Under the pieces are notes generated by a model. The model had not been told where the DNA came from and searched no databases. It worked only from the letters and a program-made list of their open reading frames with translations. 59,400 bases of DNA from Clostridia bacterium (GTDB taxonomy: Bacteria; Bacillota; Clostridia; Oscillospirales; CAG-272), in NCBI GenBank assembly GCA_017411605.1, contig JAFQPR010000079.1:1-59400 (forward strand), given 5' to 3'. Below, one piece after another: positions 16,675-25,114 of the stretch. The position numbers and the translations under genes are program-made. Every line of letters begins with the position of its first letter. Position 1 is the first letter of the stretch.

Positions 16675-19302
16675 TTATTTCTTTGCCTTAATGATGTTTA
16701 TAGGCTTGATTCTGTGTATCGCGATAAGCGGCACGAGTGACGACAAAACCGTAATAAGAATTACGAGAGCGAGGTCTATTGCCGCGAGCTTCGGTATGAA
16801 GTCGATTATCGTGATATTGTAGATATAGATATTGAGCTGCTCGCGCACGGAGGAAATGAGTATCTCGTTTGCGAGTCCCGTCGCGATATATATTCCGATA
16901 CCCGACATTACGACTATCATAACGCCGACTGCCAGAAGCTGGCTCACGAATATGCGCGCTATTTCGCTCGTCTTACCGCCGAGAGCCTTTATAACGCCTA
17001 TCTGATACTTGTTTTTACGTATGATATTCGCGCCGAATATCGCAAGATAGATAACGGCAATAGCGAGAAGGAATATCTCGAACATCGTGAAAAGTCCCTC
17101 GAAGGTTATAACTACCTTGTTGAGCTTTGACGCGTTGTGGCTCTCTATACTGTTCACGGCAAAGTTGTTCTCCTCGGCAACGCGGTTGAGGAGTCCCGCC
17201 TCTGAAACGTTGTCGAAGTAGAGGCTGTAAGGCGAGGTGAGGTCCTCTCTCATATTAAGGAAATCCTCGTTATCGGTGTAAATATAGTTTTTCTCGGTAA
17301 GACCACAGACGCGGAATTTATGCGCTCCGAGCTGCACGTCGTCATACGTGTATATCGCTATCGTGACCTCGGTGGGAGTAAAGGTGTCAAGATTATAGGG
17401 TGTGTACGTAGTGCCTGCAATGCTGTTGAAGAGAGCGTAGGGAAGAATTGCCTCTCCGTCGGCAATAGGCTTGCCGAGCTTCTCTTCCGTCGTTATCCAG
17501 TGCGAGGTTTCTATCTTATGCTCGATACCGCCGTGCGTTATCTTAAGCACGGGAGGGAAGCCCCACTCGAGGAAATCTGTTGAGGTCGCCATATCCCTGA
17601 CGTAATCCTCGGAGAAGGTGTAGGCAATACCGAGGTAGAGCTGTACCTCCTCGGCAAATCTCAAGAATTCGTCCGTTGTTGTAAGATCTGCGATTGCCTC
17701 TTCATAGTTTGAGGAATTATTTTGTATATCCTCTATCTGTTTTTTGAAATCGCTGAATCTGTCCTTGTAGCCCGTATCGACGATAGCGTCGATCTTTCCG
17801 TACTTCGAGGTCGTAACGTAGCGGTAGTTACCGATTATCGAATCGTAATCGGGGTAAACGCTGCGGTTTGTCGCAAGAATGGAGTCGGCAATATAGTCGG
17901 TTATGATAAGTCCCTTATTCGGCTGAGTGATATCTCCCGCGATAACGCGAAGCTCGCCGTCGGTACCGAAGAGCTTCGTTAAGAAATCTCTGTCGCACTC
18001 AAGCACGCCGAAGGTCTCGTATATGTAGAATGAGGTAATGTTCTTACCCGCGTTTCTGCTCTTTTTAGCGCCTATGATATCAGATGCGTTTGGGAGTATG
18101 ATCATCGCGTGGTCGTAAAGCTTGTATACGTTACCCGTGTAGCCTGCCTCGGTGAACTTGGCTATATCGTCGTCTGTGACGTGCAATAGATAGTTAGTGT
18201 CTATAAGGTCCGTACCGGGGAGCTTCTGCCCCTTCTGGTAAACCAGGGCGTCCATGTCCTTAGCTACCAGCGTATCAGCAAGCGCGCGGTTGCCGTCGAA
18301 CTCTAAGAAGGATTGGAAGACTGCGAAGCATGAGATGATAAGCGCCGCCATAAAGGCTGTAACGAAGAAGCTCACGAGCTTATTTCTCATAAATATTCGC
18401 GTGAAACGGAAGATGCTTTTTCGTGACATCTTGACCTTACGTCTCGGCGTGCGCTTTGCCTCGTATTCCGTGAGAACGGTTTCTTCAAAGCCGTCGCTAT
18501 TCTGAACGACCTTTTTTATCTTACCCGTGCGGATGCCGCGCACCATAGTATCTATCTCGGACTCCGCGAGGTTTTTGTTGTAGGGAAGATTCAGGGTATC
18601 ACCCACAACGGAGAAGGCGTTTATATACCCGTCCTTCCTCGTCACGTCGCGGACAATCTTACCCGCGGCAAGCTCGATTATTCTGTCGGCATACTGCTCC
18701 GCATCGGAAATATTATGCGAAACGATAAGCACGAGCTTTGTTTTTGATATCTCCTTAAGGAGGTCGAGAAGCTGCTTCGAGGTGTTCGCGTCGAGGTTAC
18801 CGGTAGGCTCGTCGCAGAGGATTATATCGGGGTTCTTAACGATAGCGCGCGCCATGGAAATACGCTGCTTCTGACCGCCCGAAAGCTCCCTTGGGTAGCG
18901 CGAGGCATAGCCCGCCATATCCACCTTTTCAAGCGCCTCTTTTATCTTGTTTCCGTGAAGCTTGTCCGAGATATCAAGCGCAAGACCGATATTCTCACCG
19001 ATAGTCAGCTCGTCAAGCAGGTGATAGTCCTGGAAGACGAAGCCGAGGTGACAGCTTCTGTAATTATAGAAGTCTCGGCTTGAAAATTTCGAGAGCCTTG
19101 CTCCGTTGAAGCATATCTCTCCCTTGTTGAAGCCGTCAAGACCGCCGATGAGGTTGAGAAGGGTAGACTTTCCGCTTCCGCTCTTACCGAGAACGAATAT
19201 CATACCGCTGTCGGGCAGATCGAATGAAACGGAGTCGATCGCGCGGCACTTCTCTCTGTTTTTACTTTTGTAAATCTTTGTCAGATTTCTTATTGATATC
19301 AT
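16675..19302 (-). CDS. ABC transporter with fused ATPase and FtsX-type permease (MacB-like)
   Basis: 875 residues; ATG 19302 is preceded by GGAG, and an upstream TTG four codons earlier is less likely. Residues 1-225 form the ATPase: Walker A GKSGSGKS (39-46), signature LSGGQKQR, Walker B IILCDEPTGNLD. After a linker comes one membrane helix (about 290-312), a large extracytoplasmic domain of about 420 residues, and three C-terminal helices with the FtsX pattern (AIFGANIIRKNKYQIGVIKA). This is the MacB/BceAB mechanotransmission type, which exports peptides or lipoproteins or gives antimicrobial-peptide resistance. No two-component system is adjacent. Confidence 0.85.
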   Translation of the reverse strand: MISIRNLTKIYKSKNREKCRAIDSVSFDLPDSGMIFVLGKSGSGKSTLLNLIGGLDGFNKGEICFNGARLSKFSSRDFYNYRSCHLGFVFQDYHLLDELTIGENIGLALDISDKLHGNKIKEALEKVDMAGYASRYPRELSGGQKQRISMARAIVKNPDIILCDEPTGNLDANTSKQLLDLLKEISKTKLVLIVSHNISDAEQYADRIIELAAGKIVRDVTRKDGYINAFSVVGDTLNLPYNKNLAESEIDTMVRGIRTGKIKKVVQNSDGFEETVLTEYEAKRTPRRKVKMSRKSIFRFTRIFMRNKLVSFFVTAFMAALIISCFAVFQSFLEFDGNRALADTLVAKDMDALVYQKGQKLPGTDLIDTNYLLHVTDDDIAKFTEAGYTGNVYKLYDHAMIILPNASDIIGAKKSRNAGKNITSFYIYETFGVLECDRDFLTKLFGTDGELRVIAGDITQPNKGLIITDYIADSILATNRSVYPDYDSIIGNYRYVTTSKYGKIDAIVDTGYKDRFSDFKKQIEDIQNNSSNYEEAIADLTTTDEFLRFAEEVQLYLGIAYTFSEDYVRDMATSTDFLEWGFPPVLKITHGGIEHKIETSHWITTEEKLGKPIADGEAILPYALFNSIAGTTYTPYNLDTFTPTEVTIAIYTYDDVQLGAHKFRVCGLTEKNYIYTDNEDFLNMREDLTSPYSLYFDNVSEAGLLNRVAEENNFAVNSIESHNASKLNKVVITFEGLFTMFEIFLLAIAVIYLAIFGANIIRKNKYQIGVIKALGGKTSEIARIFVSQLLAVGVMIVVMSGIGIYIATGLANEILISSVREQLNIYIYNITIIDFIPKLAAIDLALVILITVLSSLVPLIAIHRIKPINIIKAKK

Positions 19303-19358
19303 AGAGCGCTCCAATATAAAATATTTAAATTAAAATTTTGCAAAAAACGTCGTTGGGT

Positions 19359-20144
19359 TTAACCGAATACCTCTGCCGCCGCAATTACTCGGATAATATC
19401 CGTGTCAACTTTATCACGGCCGTAGGCATCGAAGAATCTCTCTCTGTACCTGTCCGTCTTAAGGTTGAAAAGAAGTGTCCACGCCCCCCAGAAGAGGTCT
19501 ATATGCCGCTCCCCGACACCGCCCATACCAACGTCGATAAAGGCGGAGAAACGCCAGCCGTCAAGAAGAATATTAGGCAGGCAATAGTCACCGTGCAGAA
19601 GCGTGTCGCAAATGAGTGCGCTTTTGCCCTCGGAAAAGACAGCGTAAGCCTCCTCTGCCGAGCGGTAGCCAAAGCTGTCGGGGAAGTGCGATTTATCGTA
19701 GTTCCCGGTTCGGAAGTTTTGCTCGACCGTATTGATATAATCCCGTGTCCTGTTCATCACGGGGCAGCCTGTAAAGTCTGTTTCGTGAAGCGCGCGGAGT
19801 CTTTCTGCGATAGTGTCGCAAAGTCGCGTCGGGTCTGAAAGGTAGTCCGCGTGCGTGCAGTCCTCACCCATAGCTCTCTCTGTTATCATCCAATCGTAGT
19901 CCTCGGTGAAATACTCGGCTACGGCGGGAGAAAGACCCTTAGTGTGGAAAAATTCCGTCATTTTTGCCTCGGAGGCAAGCGCCCCCACGGCGTTTCTTTT
20001 TAAATAATAGCCCGACCCCTTTTCTATATAATAAACTCTTGCCTCGGGCGAGCAGGAGCTGTCGTAAACCTTGGCGTCCCCGATAAAGCTTAGAAGTCTC
20101 TCGGGGAAAAATGGGGGCAGTTTATTAAGCAAAATTCTTTTCAT
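19359..20144 (-). CDS. APH(3')-like phosphotransferase
   Basis: 261 residues. Kinase-fold features are a lysine in YYLKR (Lys49), the catalytic loop HGDYCLPN (His184 to Asn191, Asp186) and the metal-binding aspartate FIDVG (Asp204), followed by GERHIDLFW. The order and length match aminoglycoside 3'-phosphotransferases, but other small-molecule kinases share the fold. Whether it gives resistance cannot be read from sequence. It starts 4 bases after the TIR gene ends and has only a weak SD, so it is likely translated by coupling as the last gene of the group. Confidence 0.75.
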   Translation of the reverse strand: MKRILLNKLPPFFPERLLSFIGDAKVYDSSCSPEARVYYIEKGSGYYLKRNAVGALASEAKMTEFFHTKGLSPAVAEYFTEDYDWMITERAMGEDCTHADYLSDPTRLCDTIAERLRALHETDFTGCPVMNRTRDYINTVEQNFRTGNYDKSHFPDSFGYRSAEEAYAVFSEGKSALICDTLLHGDYCLPNILLDGWRFSAFIDVGMGGVGERHIDLFWGAWTLLFNLKTDRYRERFFDAYGRDKVDTDIIRVIAAAEVFG

Positions 20145-20148
20145 AGTC

Positions 20149-20802
20149 TCATAAGTGTTTATGGAAGCCGAAAACGCAGCCTCCCGTATGCGGATTGTTT
20201 TTCTCTATCTTTTTGTTGCAGCAGGGGAAGAGCAGAAATTCGCGGATCTCTCCGCCAAAACCGCGCTCCGTTATCGGTAGAGGCTTTTTCGGGTGATATT
20301 TGCAGCCTCGCATATTTGCCGCCGTGAATATCTTTCCGCAGTTTTTGCATACGAAAACGTCGGAGCGCTTTGCCCGTCCCGTCTTTGAGGATAAAAATGC
20401 CATAAGAGCGGAGAAGCCATCCTGTGTTGCGGCAAAGGTTTCCTTATAGCGAAGTGTTCTCGGAACTGTGCCCTCAAAGGAATCGAAAACGCAGAAAATA
20501 TCCGCGTCGGGCTTATTTCCCGAAATTATATCCTGATAGAATATATCCCATTCGTACTTGACCCAAGGACTGTTTATATATTCCTCCTTTGTGCCGACGA
20601 GAACGAGGTATTTACACTCGTCGAGAGCGCGGTCTATTTCTTCCTTGAAATTAGAGTTTCCGCACTCGGAGAGAGTCGAGTTAGACATAAAGACGTCAAA
20701 GCCGTGAGCCTTCATTATATCGTAGAGCTGCTTTGCTATCACGCTGTCGCGCGTAGGCTCACCACCGTACGTGTTTTTGAAAGAAATAAAAACGTCCGTC
20801 AT
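20149..20802 (-). CDS. TIR-domain protein with C-terminal zinc-binding module
   Basis: 217 residues from ATG 20802, SD AAAGGAT; a Met eight codons earlier overlaps the previous stop (TAATG) and is an alternative. Residues 1-137 fit a TIR fold: DVFISFKN opening strand, FKEEIDRALDECKYLVLV, and SPWVKYEW, whose W80xxxE84 matches the conserved TIR Trp-x-x-x-Glu. Glu84 would be the NADase catalytic residue. Residues 150-217 hold Cys/His pairs (C152xxC155, C167xxH170, C194C195, C209, H214, H216) that probably bind zinc. It follows the 2TM-barrel gene with overlap and precedes the APH gene. Predicted role: NAD+ cleavage or TIR signalling. Confidence 0.75.
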   Translation of the reverse strand: MTDVFISFKNTYGGEPTRDSVIAKQLYDIMKAHGFDVFMSNSTLSECGNSNFKEEIDRALDECKYLVLVGTKEEYINSPWVKYEWDIFYQDIISGNKPDADIFCVFDSFEGTVPRTLRYKETFAATQDGFSALMAFLSSKTGRAKRSDVFVCKNCGKIFTAANMRGCKYHPKKPLPITERGFGGEIREFLLFPCCNKKIEKNNPHTGGCVFGFHKHL

Positions 20803-20825
20803 ATAAAAATCCTTTACTCTAACCA

Positions 20826-22064
20826 TTATATCTGTATAGGTCTGTTATTTTTTACGTAATCGAACTCCGCCTTGGTGATTCGTGTATAGGAGAGAGTTCC
20901 TATCTCCTTTGACGCTGAGCCGAGATACCAACCGTTCATTTTGTTTATCTGCTTGTATTCGTTCTCAACGTTCCATTCTACGACTGCGACGCCTGTTATA
21001 GCCGCATTTGTGGAAATATTGACCGTACCCGTGTACCAATAAACGATGCTTCCGTTCAGCACGTCGGGCGGAGTTATGCTGGACTTTGTTGAGGAGAATA
21101 GTGGGTATATGAACTTCGAGCAGAGCCAGCCGTCGAAGTGAAGCATACCGCCCCGCCTTTTGATTTCAACTATTCTCGTAAAGTCGTGCGCCTGGTTCGG
21201 ATCCTGACCCGAGACCGCCGCGGCATTGTATCTCCAATATCCCTCGGCGGGATGCGGTACGGATGCCATTATCTTGCCGCGAAAGGCTGTGAGCGCCGCC
21301 GCTATGAAAGCGAATACAGCCCCCGAGGTGATGAACGTAAAAGCGAGAGTGCCGCCTGAAATGAGACCTATTGCGGTAAGGAGAAGTGAAATCCCTATAA
21401 GAACAACGCTGAGGGCGGGGGAAGCTATGAGCTTCAATCTTTTTATCTTGGCTATCTCGGTCTTAGGCTTATCGCTGCCGTTGTGAGCCTCATTGGGGCT
21501 CTTTCTTATCATAAAAAATTCGGTAATGCTCTCGGCATCCTCGATATTTTCATCAAGCAGGAAGAGTCCGCGTGAAAGCCCTGCCTCTTTTTTGCAGATA
21601 ACGGCTGTCGTAGCCCTGTCGTATCTTCCGTCGGCAAGGTCCGCGGCGGCGATAGCCGTGTCGTCACTCTTTATTATTTCTGCGTCGGGGAAACGCGCGT
21701 CAAGATAGTCGTCGCACTGCTTGAGTGCCTGCTCGTGTGAAATAATGGCAGTGATATCCGAGACGTCAACCGAGCTGTCGCGCACGAAGAGTGAGTGATG
21801 TATTTTCATCTCGGCTCGCATTACCATCTCGTAGTGTATGCCCGAGAGAGCGTTTACCGTTTCCGAAACGAGACCGCCTATATTATTTCTGTAAGCCATA
21901 ACGCCGTAATCAATGCTATTAAGGAGCATTGCGTTGACCACAGCTGAAGATGATACGAGAGGGACGTATTCGACCTCCCCAAAGCAGTTATGCTCGGCAA
22001 ACTTTTTTGCCGCCCATTCAGAGTTCGAGCCCTCGATACCCTGATAACCGATCCTGATTTTCAT
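20826..22064 (-). CDS. Prephenate-dehydratase-like domain fused to a 2TM/beta-strand-rich domain
   Basis: 412 residues from ATG 22064, strong SD GGAGG. Residues 1-187 are clearly of prephenate-dehydratase fold (GIEGSNSEWAA, IDYGVMAY, SHEQALKQCDDYL, DDTAIAAADLADG). The catalytic TRF motif is TEF here (Thr181-Glu182), so dehydratase activity is doubtful and ligand sensing is more likely. Two membrane helices follow (about 211-235, 238-260), then about 130 residues of beta-rich sequence (272-402: YWRYNA, GGMLHFDGW, YWYTGTVNIS, MNGWYLGS, YTRI). This resembles the 2TM beta-barrel architecture of CBASS Cap15 effectors. That comparison is by architecture and pattern only. The gene overlaps or directly abuts a TIR gene. 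Confidence 0.65.
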   Translation of the reverse strand: MKIRIGYQGIEGSNSEWAAKKFAEHNCFGEVEYVPLVSSSAVVNAMLLNSIDYGVMAYRNNIGGLVSETVNALSGIHYEMVMRAEMKIHHSLFVRDSSVDVSDITAIISHEQALKQCDDYLDARFPDAEIIKSDDTAIAAADLADGRYDRATTAVICKKEAGLSRGLFLLDENIEDAESITEFFMIRKSPNEAHNGSDKPKTEIAKIKRLKLIASPALSVVLIGISLLLTAIGLISGGTLAFTFITSGAVFAFIAAALTAFRGKIMASVPHPAEGYWRYNAAAVSGQDPNQAHDFTRIVEIKRRGGMLHFDGWLCSKFIYPLFSSTKSSITPPDVLNGSIVYWYTGTVNISTNAAITGVAVVEWNVENEYKQINKMNGWYLGSASKEIGTLSYTRITKAEFDYVKNNRPIQI

Positions 22065-22093
22065 TTTTTCCTCCAATATGGAATTTTTTACGT

Positions 22094-22510
22094 TTACACC
22101 AGCTCGTCCGCAGAGCGTACGGTCCACTCCTCGGCTTTCTTAAACATATCAAAGCACTCCTCGCACAAAAAGATGTCCATATCCTTCGTGCAGTAAGCAA
22201 CGCCCCTTTCCGTAAGCGAAATCTCTTCGCAGAAGTACCAGCACTCCTCGCTCCAAAGAAGCTCAAGCCGCCTCTTTTCGGTAAGCACATCTCCTTCGGG
22301 GATTTTACCGCCGTTTTTCTCGGCGTAAGAGAGAATCGAGTCATGCTCGGGGTCAATGCAGCATCTGAGGTGCGCTTCGTGCTTTTTCGCTCGCTCGGTA
22401 ACTCTTTTGTAGTATGCGTTCTTTTCTCTGTACGCTCTCTCCCAGAACTCGGGGAAAACTATCTTGTAGAATACCTCGCCGTGAAGGTTGGTATGCTCTA
22501 AGGCTGCCAT
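22094..22510 (-). CDS. Small cysteine-rich protein, probably zinc-binding, unknown
   Basis: 138 residues, SD AAAGGAG. It is rich in Glu, Lys and aromatic residues. Cysteines occur as CC (about 50-51), CWYFC, YC and LCEEC; the last resembles half a zinc ribbon. It has no membrane segments. I do not recognise the family. It lies 13 bases after a DUF3784-like gene and 29 bases before the dehydratase-like/2TM gene. Confidence 0.5.
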   Translation of the reverse strand: MAALEHTNLHGEVFYKIVFPEFWERAYREKNAYYKRVTERAKKHEAHLRCCIDPEHDSILSYAEKNGGKIPEGDVLTEKRRLELLWSEECWYFCEEISLTERGVAYCTKDMDIFLCEECFDMFKKAEEWTVRSADELV

Positions 22511-22523
22511 TTCATTTCTCCTT

Positions 22524-22853
22524 TCAGAAAAGCCCCTTGTTATATTTTATTATCGCGTGGAAAATAATCGCTATCGCGGGTAAGACAGATACGCCGAGAA
22601 GAGTAAAACCTATCCACTTAAATAAGATAAGATGAGTCAGGTGACCGATAAGCAGAAAAATCGAGCAGAGCACCGCGGCAAGTCCAAAAATGAGCGTACC
22701 TATACCAACTCTCATTCCAAACGGCTTTATATCCTCCCTTGCAACTCTATGTCTATGGTAACGGTGAAGAGTTGAAATATTACCGCTCATATTGATAAGC
22801 CCGACTGTGGAAACTAAAATTCCAAACGCGAGAGTAGATAAAAATTCACCCAT
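22524..22853 (-). CDS. DUF3784-like membrane protein
   Basis: 109 residues from ATG 22853, SD AAGGAA, which overlaps the end of a degraded gene upstream. Three hydrophobic segments (about 5-25, 48-68, 75-100) flank the motif STLHRYHRHRV, a histidine/arginine-rich cytoplasmic turn. The pattern of a membrane helix, LHRYxRxRV and two helices resembles DUF3784-type proteins, whose role is unknown. It may be the first intact gene of the group ending with the APH kinase. Confidence 0.55.
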   Translation of the reverse strand: MGEFLSTLAFGILVSTVGLINMSGNISTLHRYHRHRVAREDIKPFGMRVGIGTLIFGLAAVLCSIFLLIGHLTHLILFKWIGFTLLGVSVLPAIAIIFHAIIKYNKGLF

Positions 22854-22857
22854 AATA

Positions 22858-23106
22858 TTATTCCTTATGTTTTTTCTTCCTGCGCTCACTTAATGCGAGC
22901 TTTACGCCGTGCGATGTGACGGCGTTATATATATTCAGATAATCGTTAGTCAGCACCGTATCGATACCCATATCAAAGTATTTTGCCGCCTCGTCGGGGT
23001 CGTCCGCCCAGAAGACGTTGCAGAGGATACCGTGCTCGTGCGCGAGCCTGACCGTTTCCTCGTTGAAATACGGCTTGAAGAGCTGAATTTTATATGCGCC
23101 GAGCTC
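22858..23106 (-). pseudogene. C-terminal remnant of a glycerophosphodiester phosphodiesterase
   Basis: This 82-codon frame has a stop immediately upstream and no start codon of its own. It translates to the last third of a GDPD barrel: FKPYFNEETVRLAHEHGI, then NVFWADDPDEAAKYFDMGID and TVLTND, which match the final strands and the T-x-D/T-N-D terminus of that family. The N-terminal two thirds, including the catalytic HRG and ExD motifs, are missing. It directly follows (in transcription) a truncated nitrilase-like start at 23144, so a deletion probably fused the two genes. Confidence 0.7.
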
Positions 23107-23144
23107 TTAAATGAATATCTAGGCTGAATAACACATATCTTCAT
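23107..23144 (-). pseudogene. Truncated start of a nitrilase-like gene
   Basis: ATG 23144 lies 7 bases after the M13 peptidase stop and opens MKICVIQPRYSF, which resembles the N-terminus of carbon-nitrogen hydrolases. After about 12 codons the homology ends and the frame runs out of register through the GDPD remnant. With such a short stretch the family call is tentative; the truncation is clear. Confidence 0.4.
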
Positions 23145-23150
23145 AACGCT

Positions 23151-25049
23151 TTACCAGATAATAACTCTCTTTGAGGGCGCGATATACATTTTATCGGTTT
23201 TCTTTACGCCGAAGGTATCATACCACTCGGAGAAGTTTCTCGGCTGCATATTTGCTCTGAGCACGGCAGGACCGTGAACGTCGAGGGAGAGGAGGAGCTG
23301 AAGATACTCGGGCTTTGCCTTCATGCACCATACTCGCGCCCAATTCTTGAAGTATTCCTCGTAGGATGCGCCGGGGGTTTTCTCCATGATAGCGAGGGTA
23401 ACGGCCATACCGCCGTTGTCAGCCATATTTTCGCTTACGATGAACTTGCCGTTTACCTTACCCCAGGGAAGCTCGATGCCGTCAAATTCTCTTATCATAG
23501 CGTTAATCTTTTTCTTGAATTTTCTGGTGTCCTCTTTCGTCCACCAATTGTTTATATTACCGTTTTCGTCGCACATAGCTCCGTTACTGTCGAAGGCGTG
23601 TGAGATCTCGTGACCGATAACCGCGCCGATGCCGCCGAGGTTTTCGCTTCTCGTCTGCTTTAAGGAATAGAAGGGAGCTTGAAGAATAGCGGCGGGGAAG
23701 GTGATATCGTTAACGAAGGGATTGTAGCAGGCGTTGACCATATGACCGGGCATTGCCCATTCCTCTCTGTTGACCTTCTCGGAAAGCTTGCCGAGCGAAT
23801 GCGCGTAGCGAATGCTCAAGAGACTGCTTACGATATCAAAGAGCGAGTCGTCCTCATTAAAAACGAGCTTATCAAAAATCTCGTCAACCTTGTCGGGATA
23901 TCCCATCTTAACGCCTATCCTTGAGAGCTTGAGGATAGCTTTTTCCTTGGTTGCCTCTTCGAGAAAATCGTTATTTTTTATGCGCTCTTTGTATGTATCT
24001 ATTATCTGATAAACGATCTCGGTGATATCGCGCTTAGCCTCTTCACCGAAATACTTTTTTCCGTAATAAAGACCTATGGGCTCGGAATAGAAAGCGGACG
24101 CTGTTCTGTATGCAAACTTTTCCACGGGAGTACCCTTCGGGATACCCGAGATAGCGCGCTGGAACATACCTCCGAGGTCACGAAGCTCTTCGGTAAGGTA
24201 GGTCGCGGCAGAGAGAAGTCCCGTAACGAACGCCCAGTGGCGGTAGAGCTCGAAGGTATTCGCGTTGAATACCTCGGAGAAGCTTTTGAAGTATCGTGGC
24301 TCTTCAACGATTATCACGTCGGGCGTGAAGCCGAAGGTGTCTGCGAGGAGCTTCTTGAAGTTAACGGGGCGCATAAGCGTGCAAACTCTCGAGGTTTTCA
24401 TCGGGTTATAAGACTTTATGTATTCCGACCACTCCTCGCTGCTCTTGACTAAGCCGCCGAGTAACTCGTCGAAAGCAAGCGTATCCGCAATGTATTTGCT
24501 CTGCTGCTCCTCACTAAGCTCGGTTTTTGCAAGCACGAGCTTTGCCATATTGGACCAAAGACCGATGAGCGCTTCCTTTTGCGGAGCACGCTCGGGCTTG
24601 TAGAAGGAAGCATCGGGGAGAATGACTCCGGGACCCGAAATGCCGACGCAGTGATGCTCGGTATCCTTCATATCCGCGCCGACGGAAAGAGAGAAGGGAA
24701 GAGGATACTTGCCGAGCATAAGGCTCTTAAGCTCGCGGTTGAAGTCGTCAATAGAAGTGAGGCTCTCGATTTTTTCAAGATACTTAAGCGCCGGCGCGAT
24801 TCCAGCCTTTTCCTTCTTCTTGACGTCCCTTGCGGCGCGGAAGAGTGCAGTCGCGCGGCGAAGGTAGTCGTTCTCGAAGGAGCCGCTCTCGCACATAGCG
24901 CAAAGCTCATCTATCATAAGCTTCTCGACCTCGGTATTGAGGCTTGAGAAACCGCCCGTCGTAGGCATATCATCGGGAATAACGAGCTTGTCAATAGTGT
25001 CGCCGTTCACGTGAAGGTAAAGGTCGTCCTGAATTCTTACTTTTTCCAT
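23151..25049 (-). CDS. M13-family metallopeptidase (neprilysin/PepO type)
   Basis: 632 residues from ATG 25049 with GGAG upstream; an earlier in-frame ATG (25064) has no SD. The zinc motif HEISH is at 480-484 and the third ligand is Glu540 in SENMADNGG (usually ENIADNGG). The substrate-binding NACYNPFVNDITFPAAILQ segment and the C-terminal HGPAVLRAN are typical of M13. There is no signal peptide, so it is cytoplasmic like bacterial PepO and probably degrades small peptides, perhaps those imported by Opp systems. It is followed closely by a gene-deletion scar. Confidence 0.9.
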   Translation of the reverse strand: MEKVRIQDDLYLHVNGDTIDKLVIPDDMPTTGGFSSLNTEVEKLMIDELCAMCESGSFENDYLRRATALFRAARDVKKKEKAGIAPALKYLEKIESLTSIDDFNRELKSLMLGKYPLPFSLSVGADMKDTEHHCVGISGPGVILPDASFYKPERAPQKEALIGLWSNMAKLVLAKTELSEEQQSKYIADTLAFDELLGGLVKSSEEWSEYIKSYNPMKTSRVCTLMRPVNFKKLLADTFGFTPDVIIVEEPRYFKSFSEVFNANTFELYRHWAFVTGLLSAATYLTEELRDLGGMFQRAISGIPKGTPVEKFAYRTASAFYSEPIGLYYGKKYFGEEAKRDITEIVYQIIDTYKERIKNNDFLEEATKEKAILKLSRIGVKMGYPDKVDEIFDKLVFNEDDSLFDIVSSLLSIRYAHSLGKLSEKVNREEWAMPGHMVNACYNPFVNDITFPAAILQAPFYSLKQTRSENLGGIGAVIGHEISHAFDSNGAMCDENGNINNWWTKEDTRKFKKKINAMIREFDGIELPWGKVNGKFIVSENMADNGGMAVTLAIMEKTPGASYEEYFKNWARVWCMKAKPEYLQLLLSLDVHGPAVLRANMQPRNFSEWYDTFGVKKTDKMYIAPSKRVIIW

Positions 25050-25114
25050 TTTTAAATTCTCCATTATATAAAATATTAATTATTTTTAAAATCAAATCTC
25101 TTCGCACGGAGCTT

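Noticed and set aside
19359-20144. Calling a confirmed aminoglycoside-resistance gene
   Set aside because: The fold and motifs fit APH(3'), but similar kinases act on other substrates and no mobile resistance context is seen.
22018-22356. Minus-strand ORF of 112 codons overlapping the Cys-rich gene
   Set aside because: Overlaps two SD-led genes in another frame and is Arg/Ser-rich, typical of an off-frame translation.
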